Source of the DNA: Sarcomyxa edulis
Lineage: Eukaryota; Basidiomycota; Agaricomycetes; Agaricales; Mycenaceae
Direction of reading: 5' to 3'
Length of the DNA stretch: 64,000 nt
Assembly: GCA_009761415.1 (NCBI GenBank)
Contig: QUOL01000020.1
Span: 62,001-126,000 of the forward strand
Shown here piece by piece: positions 25,480 through 38,800 of the stretch. The translations under genes and the position numbers were made by a program. Below the pieces are notes generated by a model. The model did no database searches, was not told the origin of the DNA, and saw nothing but the letters and a program-made list of their open reading frames with translations. Each line of letters begins with the position of its first letter. The first letter of the stretch is position 1.

Positions 25480-26294
25480 GCTTCCCAACAACGGTGATCA
25501 TGACTTTCTTCTTCTCACAGCCACCGCTACTTTTCTCTTGTCTCGTTTGGATCGAGTTCCGCGAGTTTGTTTCATTGAAAGGTTTTTTCCAATCCTGTTT
25601 CACGCGCCTTTCCTAGTCACCCTTGTCCTGTTTCTCCGTCTGTTTTGTCCACCCGTACCCGTCGACTCGCTATCACTCGTTTCTCCTACCTCGCTTTGCA
25701 AAAAGAAAAAAATTGTTAGTCATCCTTGCTATCGTCGTTTTATATGGTTTTTATGTTCTCTTCTCGTTCGCTAGTCGCATCTTGCCCTTCTTTATTACAA
25801 TTATCGTGGCCTGTATAATTCTTTCTCGACGTTGTGTATCATCCCTCTCCTTCAAATCGAAACCATACATAATAGAATTGGAACTTTGTGGATTCATTTT
25901 CCAGTCGGACTCGGAGGAAAATCTGGGACAGTACTAACAGTTCTGTCTTTGATCCCCGTCTCCAGGTCCTTCAGTGGCATGTCAGTATTGCGCCACTTGA
26001 TCGAAACGATGTGACTGCCAGTCAATGACCTAAACTTAGCTCAGGTCTATAGCTTCCGAAGCAAACAAAGATAAATAGGCCGTACCCTGCATCAAGCTCA
26101 GCTGCTCAAGATTGGGATTTCGCGTATGTGGAAACACTCGAGAATCTTGCAAAAATCTGTACTTATAACATATATATGTACGAAATATATATTGAAAGAG
26201 ATTTTCTGCTAGACTGCAAGGGCTTGCTACCATAGTTAAACTCTCAGCCGGCACGGCCCTTTCTGGTGCTTTGAAGAGACTGCGCAAATAAGGC
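25480..26294. other. Convergent spacer between the RING/RRM gene and glyoxal oxidase
   Basis: T-rich on the plus strand directly after the stop codon (long 3' UTR-like, 25500-25800). A minus-strand frame runs to 26036, but this is read-through of the glyoxal oxidase intron; the likely stop is at 26295. No gene seen. Confidence 0.4.
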
Positions 26295-28694
26295 CTAAGG
26301 TCCGCTTGTATGAGAAAGCATACTTTAGATAATGTCAGAACAACACTCAAAATCAGCGGGTGACGAGAAAGAACAACATACTTTGCAATTGCCGCTTCGT
26401 CGACAGGTGGCGAGGCGCCGGTACCGATGATAGTTTTGTGACCGAAGCTAGGAATCCCTTCGTCGGTCACGATATATAAGTACGCAGGCCCTGGAGGATA
26501 GATACTGGACGAGGGAGGGGCAGTCACTGTCAATGTGGTTCTATCAAGAGATAAGACCGAAACAAGTTTAACGAGGCGCTGATCCATGTGGACTCCATGC
26601 GTAGCAAATCCTGGATCGATCAAGGAGACTACTCTCTATCAGCCTTGATGCGTTCGAAAATATGATGAGAACGACATACCTGAAACGCTGGTGGTTGTCG
26701 CAGGTAGTTTGACGCGAAGAGTGAAGATGACCGCGTAGTTGATGGTAGCGGGCAGACCGGTATATGTGGGACGAGGTTGAGTCATGTAAGGCGGCGAGTA
26801 GAATTCCAACCTAGACAACGCATGCCTTGAGTACTAGAAGACAAAAAAGAGAGCAAAACATCTAACCTGTATTCGGTAGCATATTTGACTGTGCTGACAT
26901 CGTCGTTGGGATTTGATCCCGCTGGGACAGAGGGATGAGCAACAAATCATCATATCGATTGAGGATAAATGCTGACCCAGCATAACGGTACCATTAGGGG
27001 TGAGGGTGGCAGTGGAATGATACATTCTCGGGATAGTAGTCGCCGGGATACCCGCGGACGAGAAACGACTTCCAGCAGGAGCAGTGGGATCGTAGACTAC
27101 TGGCGTAAAAGCTGGATTATCAGCATTGCTGTTGCCGACTTGGTTTACAACCTGCACGCCAGAAATCAAGTTCTCTGAGGTTATAGATGAACAAAAAACA
27201 GTCTACTTACATTATCATACCCAGCAACACCAGTTTTAGCGCCGTTTATCGCAAGAACGCGACCGTCAGGGAGGAGGATAAGCTCGACCATGATCCTGGG
27301 GTCGGGCATCGTTTCGACTTGCCAACCAGAGGCGATTCCAATAGCGTTTAGCACCATTCTGACACATTGATTAGATGCAGGGGTCTGCGATGAGATCTTG
27401 GACGCATCCAAGGTATCTGAAATTGTCGATCCTCCACATATCATCACCTCGGGTGTATATAAATTGGCAGGCGTCAACGGAAGTAGAACTGCACCGGCAG
27501 AGAATGGAGAGCTAATGCGGACGCCGTTGGGGATTCTGGGGAGTCTGGTCTCTGTGTTTGTCTTCCAGTCAAGGATCATGGCCTGCTGATTAGCCGCCAC
27601 AAAGATATTCCCGTCTGGAAGTGTGATGAGGATAGGGAAATGGTTGCCGTTGAGAGTGTCTTTTAGGAATTGACTCGGAATTTGCAGTCCGTTGAATCCT
27701 GACAATTCGAAATCAGAAAGGTCGAAAGCTGAATTTTGAAGGATATACCATGGATATTCTTGGGAGGAAAAAACTCGTAACTGGGGTTGTTGATACCTAC
27801 ATCGTTGATGAACCTTCCAGATCAAGGAGGAGATAAGTTATAGTTATGAAGAATCAGTTTCATCAACGCACGCTCCACTAATAGACCCTATATTTAGCTC
27901 ATTAGTCTCCGTGTGATATACAGAAGGGGTATGAACTTGTACCTCCAAAGATAATAATCGATCCGTCTTCTATGCGTACCTATTAGTTCCCGAGCACTTG
28001 GTGAACACGATAACAACTCTCAGGGAACTTAGGTAACGCACTGAAGATGGATACCACCTATTGGATGTCAGGTGAATTCGGCTGGGATTTTCATAGACAT
28101 CACAAGTGGAATCGTTGCAAGGGGTGAACATCCGAAGGCCTTGCAAGCCGTTAGAATCGCCTGGCGATGTGATGTTAGCATCATGATCTCTAGAGTTTCT
28201 GAGAAATGTGGACTTACCGGTGAGGATCACAGGATTACCGCCAGAGTTCACGAACGTCCCGTTCCCGAGGAAGCTACCGGTGGCACACCACGAGTTGCTC
28301 AATGGATTGAGAGCTCGGATGGCTTGAGTGTTGAGATCTAGTTCTACGGCCCAGGCAACGTGACCATCGACCATCAACTGGTTATGTTCGCTATCATAGA
28401 TGTTTTGAGAAGGCTAGAAAGAAGCAACGAGGTAGATACAAACGTACACTTTATCGTAGATGATTGCTTTTGTTTCAGATACGACGGCTAATTGCATTCC
28501 ACTGACACCGGTGGTTCTAGAGATGGCGATGCAAGTCAATAAGCGGTTTGGCAGTACTGCGAAATGGCTTACCCTTGTTGAACCAGTGTCCAGTCACCTT
28601 GGAAGGCGGCTCGAGCCTGGAGAAGTCCAGAATGAACGAGAGAGGGTGCAATCAAGCAGGCAAGAAGTATATGAAAAGAGAATGATAGCTGCAT
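26295..28694 (-). CDS. Secreted glyoxal oxidase-like copper radical oxidase
   Basis: Oxidises small aldehydes and makes H2O2 for extracellular peroxidases. The start at 28694 gives a signal peptide, [20 protein letters not shown] followed by HS, then [11 protein letters not shown]. Active-site elements of the AA5_1 family are all visible: the cross-link Cys in NSWCATGSF, the radical Tyr in SNRWYPSSV, the Tyr-His copper ligands in [18 protein letters not shown], and the last His in [12 protein letters not shown]. Kelch-type beta-propeller repeats lie between, and the DUF1929 C-terminal domain follows. The last intron is inferred: splicing after AAIA restores the usual short family ending (AIANGP, stop 26295-26297), while reading through would add over 100 atypical residues. 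Many short introns. Confidence 0.88.
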
Positions 28695-29676
28695 CTTTAC
28701 TAGAGTAGAACTTTTGGATTGCAGTGGGGCTTGAGGCAGACTTGCTCTCGTAGGTTATATACTTGGGCAGCATATCAGATAAGAGACAACGGACCGTAAG
28801 AAAGACAGCTTGAACTCTGCTAGAAGCTGCTGTAATTCGTTCAATCGATCCGACCATGAGAGACCACAATTGTAATGTCTCGCCTCGGCGAAGTGTGTGG
28901 TTCTTGGAATCACTTGAGTATGCATCACTTGTCGGCGCACCAGTCATATGTCCATATCAGCGCTTGTTTAGAAGCCAGTATAGTCCATTCTCAACAACGG
29001 CCTCGAAACCTCGCCGTAAGGTAAGTAATGTGGACCAAGTACGCACGCGTCGACAGTTCGAATCATGGTGGAGTAGCGGCGCGCGAAGTCATCGTTACAG
29101 AGTGTCCACTGGACGGCTGATATGGCTGTACCGCGCCCGGTTTTTGTCTGTCAACCGTCATATTCGCCATTGTATTGACAGTTGAACGTATCGTGATAAC
29201 TCCGCCGCGATTTGACATCGAGAACCACGCCGGGACGGATATCTTTAATAATTATATACGGAGGTTGTGCGGAGGGGCTCCGTGCTGATGTTTCCGGAAA
29301 TGATGGTTAAGCTTCTCAAGTAAGTTCTTTGTCTGAAAAGTTTTTTTTAGTGCTAGCAACGACATGAGGAGTGCAACAATGCTATATCTTGCCATTGCGT
29401 CGCGATCTGATCCCTCACTATCCTTTGATTGTCACAGATCTCGAGTGGAAGATATATTGTAGAGTGATTTCAGAGCTTTAAGGTCATTGCAGAACTGAGC
29501 AGAGACTTGTCGAAGAGCATGATATGAAGGAAGAGAGGGAGACGCGACGCGACGAACTCGGACGCGTCGGCGCTTCTTGAACTCTTACCGTCACTACTGA
29601 CAGTTCAGTCTGCTCAGAAAATTCGACAAAAAGCCAATATCCAGATCTAAGTTTTAGGATATCATCACATTGCTCT
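28695..29676. other. Divergent spacer between glyoxal oxidase and MLH1
   Basis: About 1 kb with no convincing frame. GACGCGACGCGAC at 29541-29553 and GACGCGTC around 29562-29567 lie close to MLH1. A further ACGCGT is at 29045-29050. A poly-T run lies near 29340. Confidence 0.45.
29542..29567. promoter_or_regulatory. Cluster of ACGCG(A/T) sites upstream of MLH1
   Basis: ACGCGA twice in tandem (29542-29552) and ACGCGT at 29562-29567, 110-135 bp upstream of the MLH1 ATG. MCB-like; DNA replication and repair genes are classic MBF targets in yeasts. Functional link is inferred. Confidence 0.45.
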
Positions 29677-32669
29677 ATGGGGGACCAGCTGCCGCGTTCA
29701 CCTTCTCCAGAGCCTTCCGGTCCACTCCCCATACGGCGTCTCCAAGAATCACTGATCAATCGCATTGCTGCTGGGGAGGTTCGTCAAAAGCTCTTTGTAT
29801 ACTTAGAAAACGTACTTATGTATGTGCGTATGCCTCTCAGATTATACACAGGTCAGTGGACGCTCCATCTTCCTCGTACTTCTGGGACCAATCTACACTT
29901 TAGACCAGCTTCTGCTCTCAAGGAACTCATAGAGAACTCTCTCGATGCACGGTCGACTTCCATACGGATTACGGTTAAAGATGGGGGCATGAAGCTCTTG
30001 CAAATACATGATAATGGTTGTGGCATTCGCGTACGTCTTACGTTCATGAATCACAAGGCATTTCAATAGCTCACTCATTCTCTCACCTAGAAATCAGATC
30101 TTCCCATTCTTGCTGAGCGCTTCACCACATCCAAATTATCGACCTTCTCGGACTTGTCCCGCCTGACCACGTATGGGTTTCGCGGCGAAGCATTAGCCTC
30201 CATTTCGCATGTCGCCCATCTGTCTGTAGTGACCAAGACCAAGACAGAAACATGTGCATGGAAGTCAGCCAGTCTCCAGTCTCCACGATGGATTATTCAT
30301 AATTAGAACTTACGTCGATTCATTTCACAGGGCATATTATTCGGATGGATCTCTCGCCGCACCAAAGCCCGGACAGTCTTCGGAACCCAAGCCCTGTGCT
30401 GGTAATGATGGTACTACCATCACCGTACGTACTTTTGTTTCTCACATGACATCGCAGCGTCTAAACCGAGCCCTGGACAGATTGAAGACCTATTCTACAA
30501 CACCCCCACACGTCTCTCCTCCCTTCGCTCATCATCTGAAGAATATTCACGTATCCTCGACGTGATAACGAAATATGCAGTCCACAACCCTGCTGTATCG
30601 TTTGTCTGCAAAAAAGTAAAATTCTCGTATCGCGTTCATCACCAAAGCTCACCTCGCAGATGAGTTAGGCAGGATCTCCCTCTCCAGACCTTTCCACCCC
30701 GTCATCCTCAGATACCCCTCAAACAATTCGGCTTCTGTACGGTCATTCGATCGCCAAAGAACTGATTCACGTAGAAACCGGCTCGGCTTCGAAACCTAAT
30801 GAACTCGACGACGACGACGCAATGGGCGAGGATGACAACACTGATGATGATCCGGAGTCCTGGAAGGCAGAAGCACATTTCACTAACGCTAATTACCAAG
30901 GAAAGAAAATGGTGTTTCTACTTTTCATTAATCGTATGTATCTATTCTTCCTTCAATTCGCATCAAGTCTCATGGATATAATCTAACAGATCGTTTGGTT
31001 GAATCCCCTCGTATGAAGAAAGCCCTTGAAGCCGTCTACAGTACAGTGTTACCAAAAGGATCGGCACCTTTTGTGTATCTGAGGTAATTCTCTCTTCGTA
31101 CATATTCACTAGTTAGCTTTAACGATTCTTTTCTACGATGGGTTAGTTTACAGATTGACCCTCGCTCGGTAGACGTGAACGTCCACCCCACAAAACGGGA
31201 GGTTCATTTCCTGAACGAGGATGCAATCGTGGAACGTATATCAGATGCTCTCCAGAAAGGGCTTGTGGTCCAGAATCATTCCAGGTCTTTCGAATATCAG
31301 GTCCGTCCTGTCAAAAACAATCTGAGGTCCTTTCTCATATTTGGGTTTGCCAGACATTACTGACAGGCGGGATAGCGGACCACAATCAGCCGAGCTCTAA
31401 GACGCGCAAAGGCAAAGAACGGGAAGTAGTTCCAGACGAAAGACCAGATGGCCCAAGTTCCTCTTCTACATGTGAGCATACCAGTCCATTTAGAGGCATT
31501 CCATACCTCATTCACGTTCACGTTAGCGCATAAGAAGACTCTTTCTCAACACAAAGTGCGGACTTCGTTGAAGGATCGTACTCTAGATTCCATGTTTCCT
31601 GTAGCCAATCCAGTTCACATCGATATGGACACCGGACCTGGCAAAGGTAAATCTAAAGCTATCGACGCTCCCAAGTCACGAGAAGTCAAGGAATCTGAAT
31701 GCTACCTCACGTCGGTGAAAAATTTGAGGCAGGCTATCATCAAAGGCAGGCATAAATGTAAGACATATTCCCCTCCATTCATAGAGGCACTTTGACCTGA
31801 ACAACAATAGTCCTCACTGAAATTCTCGAAAAACACACTTTTGTCGGGATCGTCGATCTCAATTGCTGTCTGTCCTTGATCCAGCATTCCACCAAACTCT
31901 ATCTTGCGAATCATGCTGCACTTGCGTACGTCAGTTCGAGCCATAACTTGATTGCTGCACCTCTGACAGCACCATTGCAGCGAGGAACTTTTCTATCAGA
32001 TTGCACTCCGTCAATTTGGCGATTTTAGTCGCCTCAAATTGGAACCGGCACCCCCACTTCGTACTCTGGTTGAGATAGCCATAGAATCCGAAGATACTTC
32101 AGTAAATACTACCTTGAGTAAACCACAAATCGTTGATGTGCGTGTCTTCCTGTCATAGCATAATATTTGCCTCACAAAATCTTGGCAGTCTATCGTGAAT
32201 ACTCTAGTCTCCAGACGAGACATGCTGTCAGAATATTTCTCCCTCAACATAAATGCCGATGGTATGGTTGAAAGCTTGCCCCTCTTGCTGCGAGATTATA
32301 CCCCCAACCTGGACAAACTTCCGAATTTCCTCATGCGCCTAGGTCCTCAGGTAAGAACTCTTCGTTGAGACGTGTCCAGTTGATGCATCGCCTCGACTCA
32401 TTATTTCTCAGGTCAACTGGACGTCCGAGGAAGAGTGTTTCGATTCTTTTCTCCGCGAATTAGCATATTTCTATACGCCAGGGCCTCTGCCTTCAATGTC
32501 TGCCTTGCCGTCCCCCGATGAAGAAGAAAAAGCAGAGAGATGGCAGATCCAGCATATTCTGTTTCCCGCAATGCGACGATACCTGATGGCGCCCAAGTCG
32601 CTCCTTGATCGAGATGTCGTTCAAGTTGCCAGCCTACCAGACCTTTACAAAGTCTTTGAACGATGCTAG
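29677..32669 (+). CDS. MLH1: DNA mismatch repair protein MLH1
   Basis: MutL homologue; partners with PMS1/MLH3 to act after MutS in mismatch repair and meiosis. The N-terminal GHKL ATPase is clear: [26 protein letters not shown] (catalytic Glu), [17 protein letters not shown] and [18 protein letters not shown]. The transducer domain has [12 protein letters not shown] and [16 protein letters not shown] Lys/Ser-rich linker leads to the C-terminal dimerisation domain, which ends LYKVFERC, the invariant MLH1 C-terminus including the terminal Cys that completes the PMS1 endonuclease site. About a dozen short introns. The start at 29677 gives a short proline-rich leader ([20 protein letters not shown]) before the conserved part. 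Only 137 bp separate its stop from the 3' end of the convergent giant gene. Confidence 0.95.
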
Positions 32670-32806
32670 AAGGACGTTCGCGTGATGGCAAGCACACGCA
32701 CATATGGTTCCGCTAATTGATGTACATTCGTAATGCCCTAAAATGCGATACATGATACATGATGGTGGTGTAATTAGTAAAAATGAGAGAATCTGCTCGT
32801 ATAATA

Positions 32807-35800
32807 TTAGTGGTATCCGTGATATCGTAAAACGTCAGGTGAGTCGAAAACAAAAGCGTCAGATTCTGAATCAGAGTCAGAGTATTCGTCGGAATCGTCC
32901 GAGACAGCCATTCCACCTACGCGGAAGACGTCCAAGAAGGGGGTCTGAGGAGCATCGGACACAGTGTTCGAAGCTGTTGATTTAGCAAGAATCGCTGCGA
33001 CACGCGCCTCCAACTGTCGAGTGGGCATGGGCATGGGAAGAATTTTGGATGGCTCGTCCTTTTGAAAGAATGTGGTGAGTTCGTGTAAATTCTGTACCAG
33101 CCCCCCAAGATCCTCTTCAAGAGGGTCTGACAATGCCAATGCTTCTATCTCAGGCTCGAAGTCAATCCGTGATGGCCTTGACGGCATCGAGCATGTGTCG
33201 AATACAGACATAACGTTAGCCCGGCACATCCCACGAACAAGTTCCGCTCGAGCAACACACCAACCAGAGTCCTCTGGTACGCCAAAGACAGTGGTGTTTA
33301 TGGAATCAGTGTCCGTCCCAAGTGTTTTCGCATGCATGCTCATCCGTAGAACATGCTTGGCTGCAGGGCCTCCAGACATGATCATAGGCTCTTCAAGAAC
33401 GTCTATAGCTTGTGAGGCCAAGTCCGTTTCTAGAAGACGCAGCAAAGGCATCAGCAGCTCAGAGCCCAAGAGTTCAACTGGATTTCTCGTTTCCCGCTGC
33501 TGGAAAAGAACCTTAAGGATTTGCATGGACTGAACTCGGAGCCACCGTTCACGATTGAACACGAGACCCAGAAGGAGAGTGACAATGTCAGTCCAGTGAT
33601 CTGCGCCATAGTGCTCCCGAAGGCTAGCCACCGATTGCCGAAGAAAGTCATCTCGTGTTCGGAAGTGACTCTTGGCAAAAGATGTCATTATTTTCTGAAT
33701 ACTGAATCGCCCCTCTAACTTCGCTAACCGTCCAATATCTTCCGCGAATGCTGCAAGATCCTGGTCTTGTTTCTCGAGTGTCATCGCGTGAAGACACCAA
33801 GGCAACGAAACCGTGTAAAGGTCACGTACACGACCTTCGGAAGGGTCGATGAGCCGGGCGTCATTGATTTTGGCAAGACGTTGTAAGATTTTCAAGGTGC
33901 TATCGGACGTGGAAGAAGATCGAAGGCCCTTCAGCAGGACAGGTTGCAAGGCAGCGGATCCGAGCCACTCCACAGGGCGGTGGGTGAGGAGGGACTCTAC
34001 TGTCTCGGGCTCGTCCAACTCGATGCTGTTGAGCACGAAGTCGACGAGTTCTAAAACTTGACCGAATTCTGTTTCTACCGTTGTCGACAGACAAGCACAC
34101 GAACACCAAAACATCTGGGGTAACAATGTCCTGTCCAGATCATCCGAAGCTGCCAGAGCGTTCAGAGTCAAGATTATTTCGGAAGTGAATAATTGTATGT
34201 TACTGTCTGGCGCAGAGATTGTATTGGAGAGGCGACCAAGTAACAGAGCCAAGTCAGACTTTGTGACTGGTGGCATCAGTGCTCGGAATATCTGGAGAGA
34301 GCGGAATGCAGTAGCTCGGATGGAGCACGATGTTCCCCAGCTTAGAGCTAGCGACCCCCATCGTTCTGCAATCATGGGAGAAAGAGGTTCCACAAACTGC
34401 ACCACCCGAGAACACAACCACTTCATATCGGGTTCTGATTCCACACTCGTAGCATCCTCTTTCCAGTATCTTGTACTAGCCTCTGACTCGAGAGTGGCAA
34501 TTCCCTCCTTGAGAACGGACCGGGAAGGATACCTCGATCGATCAGGTAGTTCGTCGTATCCGGGAGCCAAGGATCGGAGTAGTTGGAATAACATGCGTTG
34601 TGCTTGTTCTCGAACGAAAACGGCACGGTTATCTAGGTGCGTGAAAAGTGCGTGAAGTAGGACATGCAAGTGTTCAGTCACCCAATCCCGCTGAAGGGCT
34701 ACATCTGCTAGAAACAGCCACGCAAACTGAGCAGCCCCTAGCGGCAATCGTGGTTGCTCAGCGAACAACGCATCTAGATCCGACCAAAGTTCCATATCGT
34801 CAGCATCTGGAAATGCGAGTTTATGGTCGATGGTAGGCAGCATCCGTGCAGGCTCGATAACACTGCACAATTCTTCATAGATCTGCTTCCCAGCCGTGGT
34901 TTGACATAGACAAGAGACTATGTTGGCAGCACAACTGATGAAAACCGTGCTTCCGACCTTGTGCGATTGCTCCAGCAAGAACCTGATTGTAGCATGGCCG
35001 TTCGAATGACGAGGAGGTTCCACCAATCTTGTCCAAAGCTCCAAAATCTGCTCAGTATGACTCCGATCGTATCGTAATGTGAGGGTCATGAGATGATAAA
35101 GAACGGTTAGTCCTTCTCGCGACAGTCCCTGCTTATCTTCAGCCATGAGCTCGATATTTGGGATCCAGGATTGTAGACTTTGGAGTGAAAGAAGGGGTAT
35201 GCTGTTGTTCGTAGGATTAAGGCTGAACTGAGGTAGCCAATTAGCTATCTGGGCAATGATGCGCGCTGCTTCCTGTGGATGTTCGTTGGCCAGAAAATCT
35301 GATAGGAGGTGATGTGCATGGATATATGTGCTTGAGGCTAAACTTCCAACCATAGATTCGAAAGGCGACATCGCTATCAGGCCACCCGAGCGATAATGTA
35401 TTGCCTCCAACATGTTGAACGCTCGTCGGCGGGTAATGAGCACAGGGTGGCAAAGATTTGACAGACCAAGACAGATGACCTGGCTGAACGAGAATGCGTG
35501 ATCCTCAGCATGACAGACAATATCCGAGATCACTTCGAAAAAGTGGTTGTGGCTTGTGTTGATCTCGCTCGTTGTCATGATCGCTCGTCGAAGGGATTCA
35601 TCCAAGAGCACTGCGTCACCGCAGTCGGACACTAAAAGGGATTTCAATGCTTTTCTGCATGACTGGTCGGTGATATGTTTCGAAGAGAGAAAAAGCAGCG
35701 CGCACTCACTTCCCCCTGATTAGAGTAGGTGTATGAGTAGAAGCAAGAATAGCGCTTAAGCGTTCCAATATCTGGGATGGAGCTAGGGGTTTGATATGTT

Positions 35801-38800
35801 CAGGGGCAGGTCGATCTGTGGGTGATGTGGAAGATAGGTCAGGTGGAAAGAAAGCTTTGTGCTGGAGAGATATCAGCATCTGGAAGGTACGTAGATGATC
35901 AAAGAGACTTACACATAGAGATGCTAGAGCACCAACGGCCGCATATGAGAGCATCAATGTTTCATTTTGAAAACGTTCAGCGGCATCACTGGGATCTCCT
36001 TGGGTGTTCGCAGTAGCCGCCCTCTGCATCAGAATCAGCCGTTGCTTGACCGAGTCTGGTTGTGGTCCGAATTGGCACCATTCCTCACACAACCTGTACA
36101 GAGTTAGATGCATATTGGGAGGGATGAATCGGTCTGAATCTTTGAGAGTTGTGAGTCCATCAAAGAGCCGTTCCACCGTGCCACAGAAATAGCGGCGTAG
36201 GCGTTGAAGTGTGTAATTATCTCGCATCTCGGGTGATGTTAGAAAAGCTTGAGCATTACGGACGAATTTCAACACATGAGAGAGAGCAGCCTGCCGACCA
36301 GTAGACCTCTGCTGCTGTAGAAAATGAGCTGTCAGATAGTAGATGCGTGCGACAGCAGAGTGAAGGCGTTCTTGGCGACGAGTCCGGTCGATGATTACTC
36401 CGTTATTGCCAGACTTCAACCTGTTTTCATCGTGCAATTGACGAGCGGCCAAGAGGTTGATGTTTGGTTCGACCACCATCGTCGGCCCGGTCTTCGATCG
36501 TTGTTCATCATAAAATTGACGAGTCGCAAGGAGACTCAGATCTTCCAACAGCTGTGGATATGCAGTAGATGGAAAGGAGCTGATACAGACAACCGCAGCA
36601 TCTCGGAAGGGAGTATATTCAGAGTCAAGGAAAGGAGTGAGGTACCGGAATAGTCCACGGGTGGTCGACAAGCGTTCACGTTCAAAGTTTGCATCGGATG
36701 GTGCACGAGAATGTTCGCGGCCCAGCTGAGTCAAAGCAGGACGCGAAGACTCTGATAACGTAGCCGTCGAGCAAAGGATTTTGACCCAGAAATACCATTG
36801 CTCGACGAGGAACATATTCTCTTTCACGAGCTTGGGGCCATCTTTTTCCGGGCTCTGTGGATTTCGGTTTGGGAGACCTGCAGGGACGCGGGAGCTCAAT
36901 CCTGCCAGATGAGATATCACGGGATGGTATCTTGAAGCTGCAGCAACGATGCTCTCGCGAAACGGTACCAAAATGTGACCGGGGTAATCTACGCAGACCT
37001 GCATAATTGCGGGGTAGACATATCGCCACAACTTTCGATCCTTCTCGTTGGAACTGTCAGCGATTCGCAGTGGAATATCGACGCGTTTAGATTGCCGCCA
37101 TTGCTCCAGGCGCGCTAACTCAGGCGAGTCAAGCAGTTCATCGTAACCATAGAGATATGCCTTGTCGATTCCTTTGCCATGGAGCACCTGAACAAACCGC
37201 ATAGATCCCAGAATGAGATCCGGAGATGCACGGCTGAGCTCGGTCATCAGCAGACCCATCGTTCGAATGACTTTCACACCGGCGGAGTGAATAGACCAGG
37301 TCTCGTGCGAGAGTAGAAACAAGGCACTCCCTTCGATGTCATCTAATCTGGCGGTGATGGAAGCCTGATTATCCAGAAAATATTCCGTCTCTTGAAGCAG
37401 CATCCGTATCCAACCCTCCACGATGCTGACCCAGAGGTTGAGTAATTGTGAGCACTCAAAAATGAGTTTGACTCCTGAGCCCTCTTTGGCGATGCGTACT
37501 GGGTTGAACAGGAAGGCGCTGTATCGTGTTATAACGGTGAGAGCATGAGAATGATCAGCCATGAAGCGTTTCAGAGCAACACAGGCCACTTCTGCAAGTA
37601 GAGGTTCGACGTGGATGACGCCTCGGATGAGCATGTCGATGGCGTCAGCGATAGGAATCGTCGAGTGCAGACATCGTGGCCATGACTGGAAACAGGTTTG
37701 CAGCAAGCTAATCTGTCCAACAAGAGAACTTGGGTATGCGACCGTTCCTTCTGGATGGCGTCTGACAAGAAAGGTGTGCGATTCTTCGTACGCCGGATTA
37801 AGTTTTGCGTAAGACCACTGATCATCGAGGATAGACATCTGACCAACCACATTGCCACAAGAAATGGCGATGCTGGCTAAAATCGATCCGCAACGGTCAA
37901 AAAATTCCTGCATTCCAAGTTTGGCTAGGAAAGGTGGAGGGACGAAGTCGGATGAGGTCGGGTAATCAGTCCAGTCAGGCGGAGCGGTGAAATCGGTACT
38001 CGAAGGCCAGGTCGGTGTCAATTCCTCCCTCTCGATCAGGTGGAGAGATAGAAGGATCGCTTGCGTCGCAATTGACGTCCGTTCTGGAGCCAGTGTAGTC
38101 AAGGTGTTAGTCCCCAACTGCGCCTTAATCGATGATTCCTGCATGAGATCTAGGCAAAAGTCTCGCCCATATTCGAAGTGCCGAGAAAGAACAAAATGCG
38201 TGATGTAAACCAAAGGTGATGTGTTGTCGTCTTGGGGGTTAATGGTCAGACGATTAGGAGGGAAGAAGTACTTGAGCAGGTTATCTAGTTTGGTAGTGGT
38301 CGTTGATGCAGACTCTTGGCATCGATACAAGTAGGTCCATATGAGTCGCAGAACGCCGTTCATGATGGGTGTCCGGTAAGGCTTTTCCTATTGGCATTGT
38401 TAAGCAATCTAGCGTGAGAATGATAGGAAATTGCGTACCTTCAGCTTATTCAACGATAGTTCTAAACAAGCGGTCCAATGTTTCAGAAAGAAAGTTTGTG
38501 GTGCCACACAAAGACTCGTAATGACCAAAGGGTACGCAACAGGCCAATATCGCGGTTTAGTCATCATTTCTTTGGCTTTTGGGTATATGATTTCGATCGC
38601 CTTGCCCCATTGGGGATTGTTAGTTTCTACCTGCGCTGTCTAGTGTGGCACGAAAGTAAGAACCGATGCTGAATGACAGATAGACACATTATGGCATACC
38701 TTCCCGATAGGATGTAGGAGATGGACAAGCGTTTCCGCGAAAGCCGTCTTCAAACGCAAACCGTGCGCATTGGCGAAAGACTTTGACAATGACTCCAAGA

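Noticed and set aside
26036..26294. Long C-terminal extension of glyoxal oxidase
   Set aside because: It appears only if the last intron is read through; splicing gives the normal short family ending.
29045..29067. GTCGACAGTTCGAATC resembling a tRNA T-arm
   Set aside because: No acceptor, D or anticodon arms can be formed around it.
35822..38208. Many plus-strand frames opposite the Furry-like gene
   Set aside because: Antisense shadows of long conserved exons without independent features.
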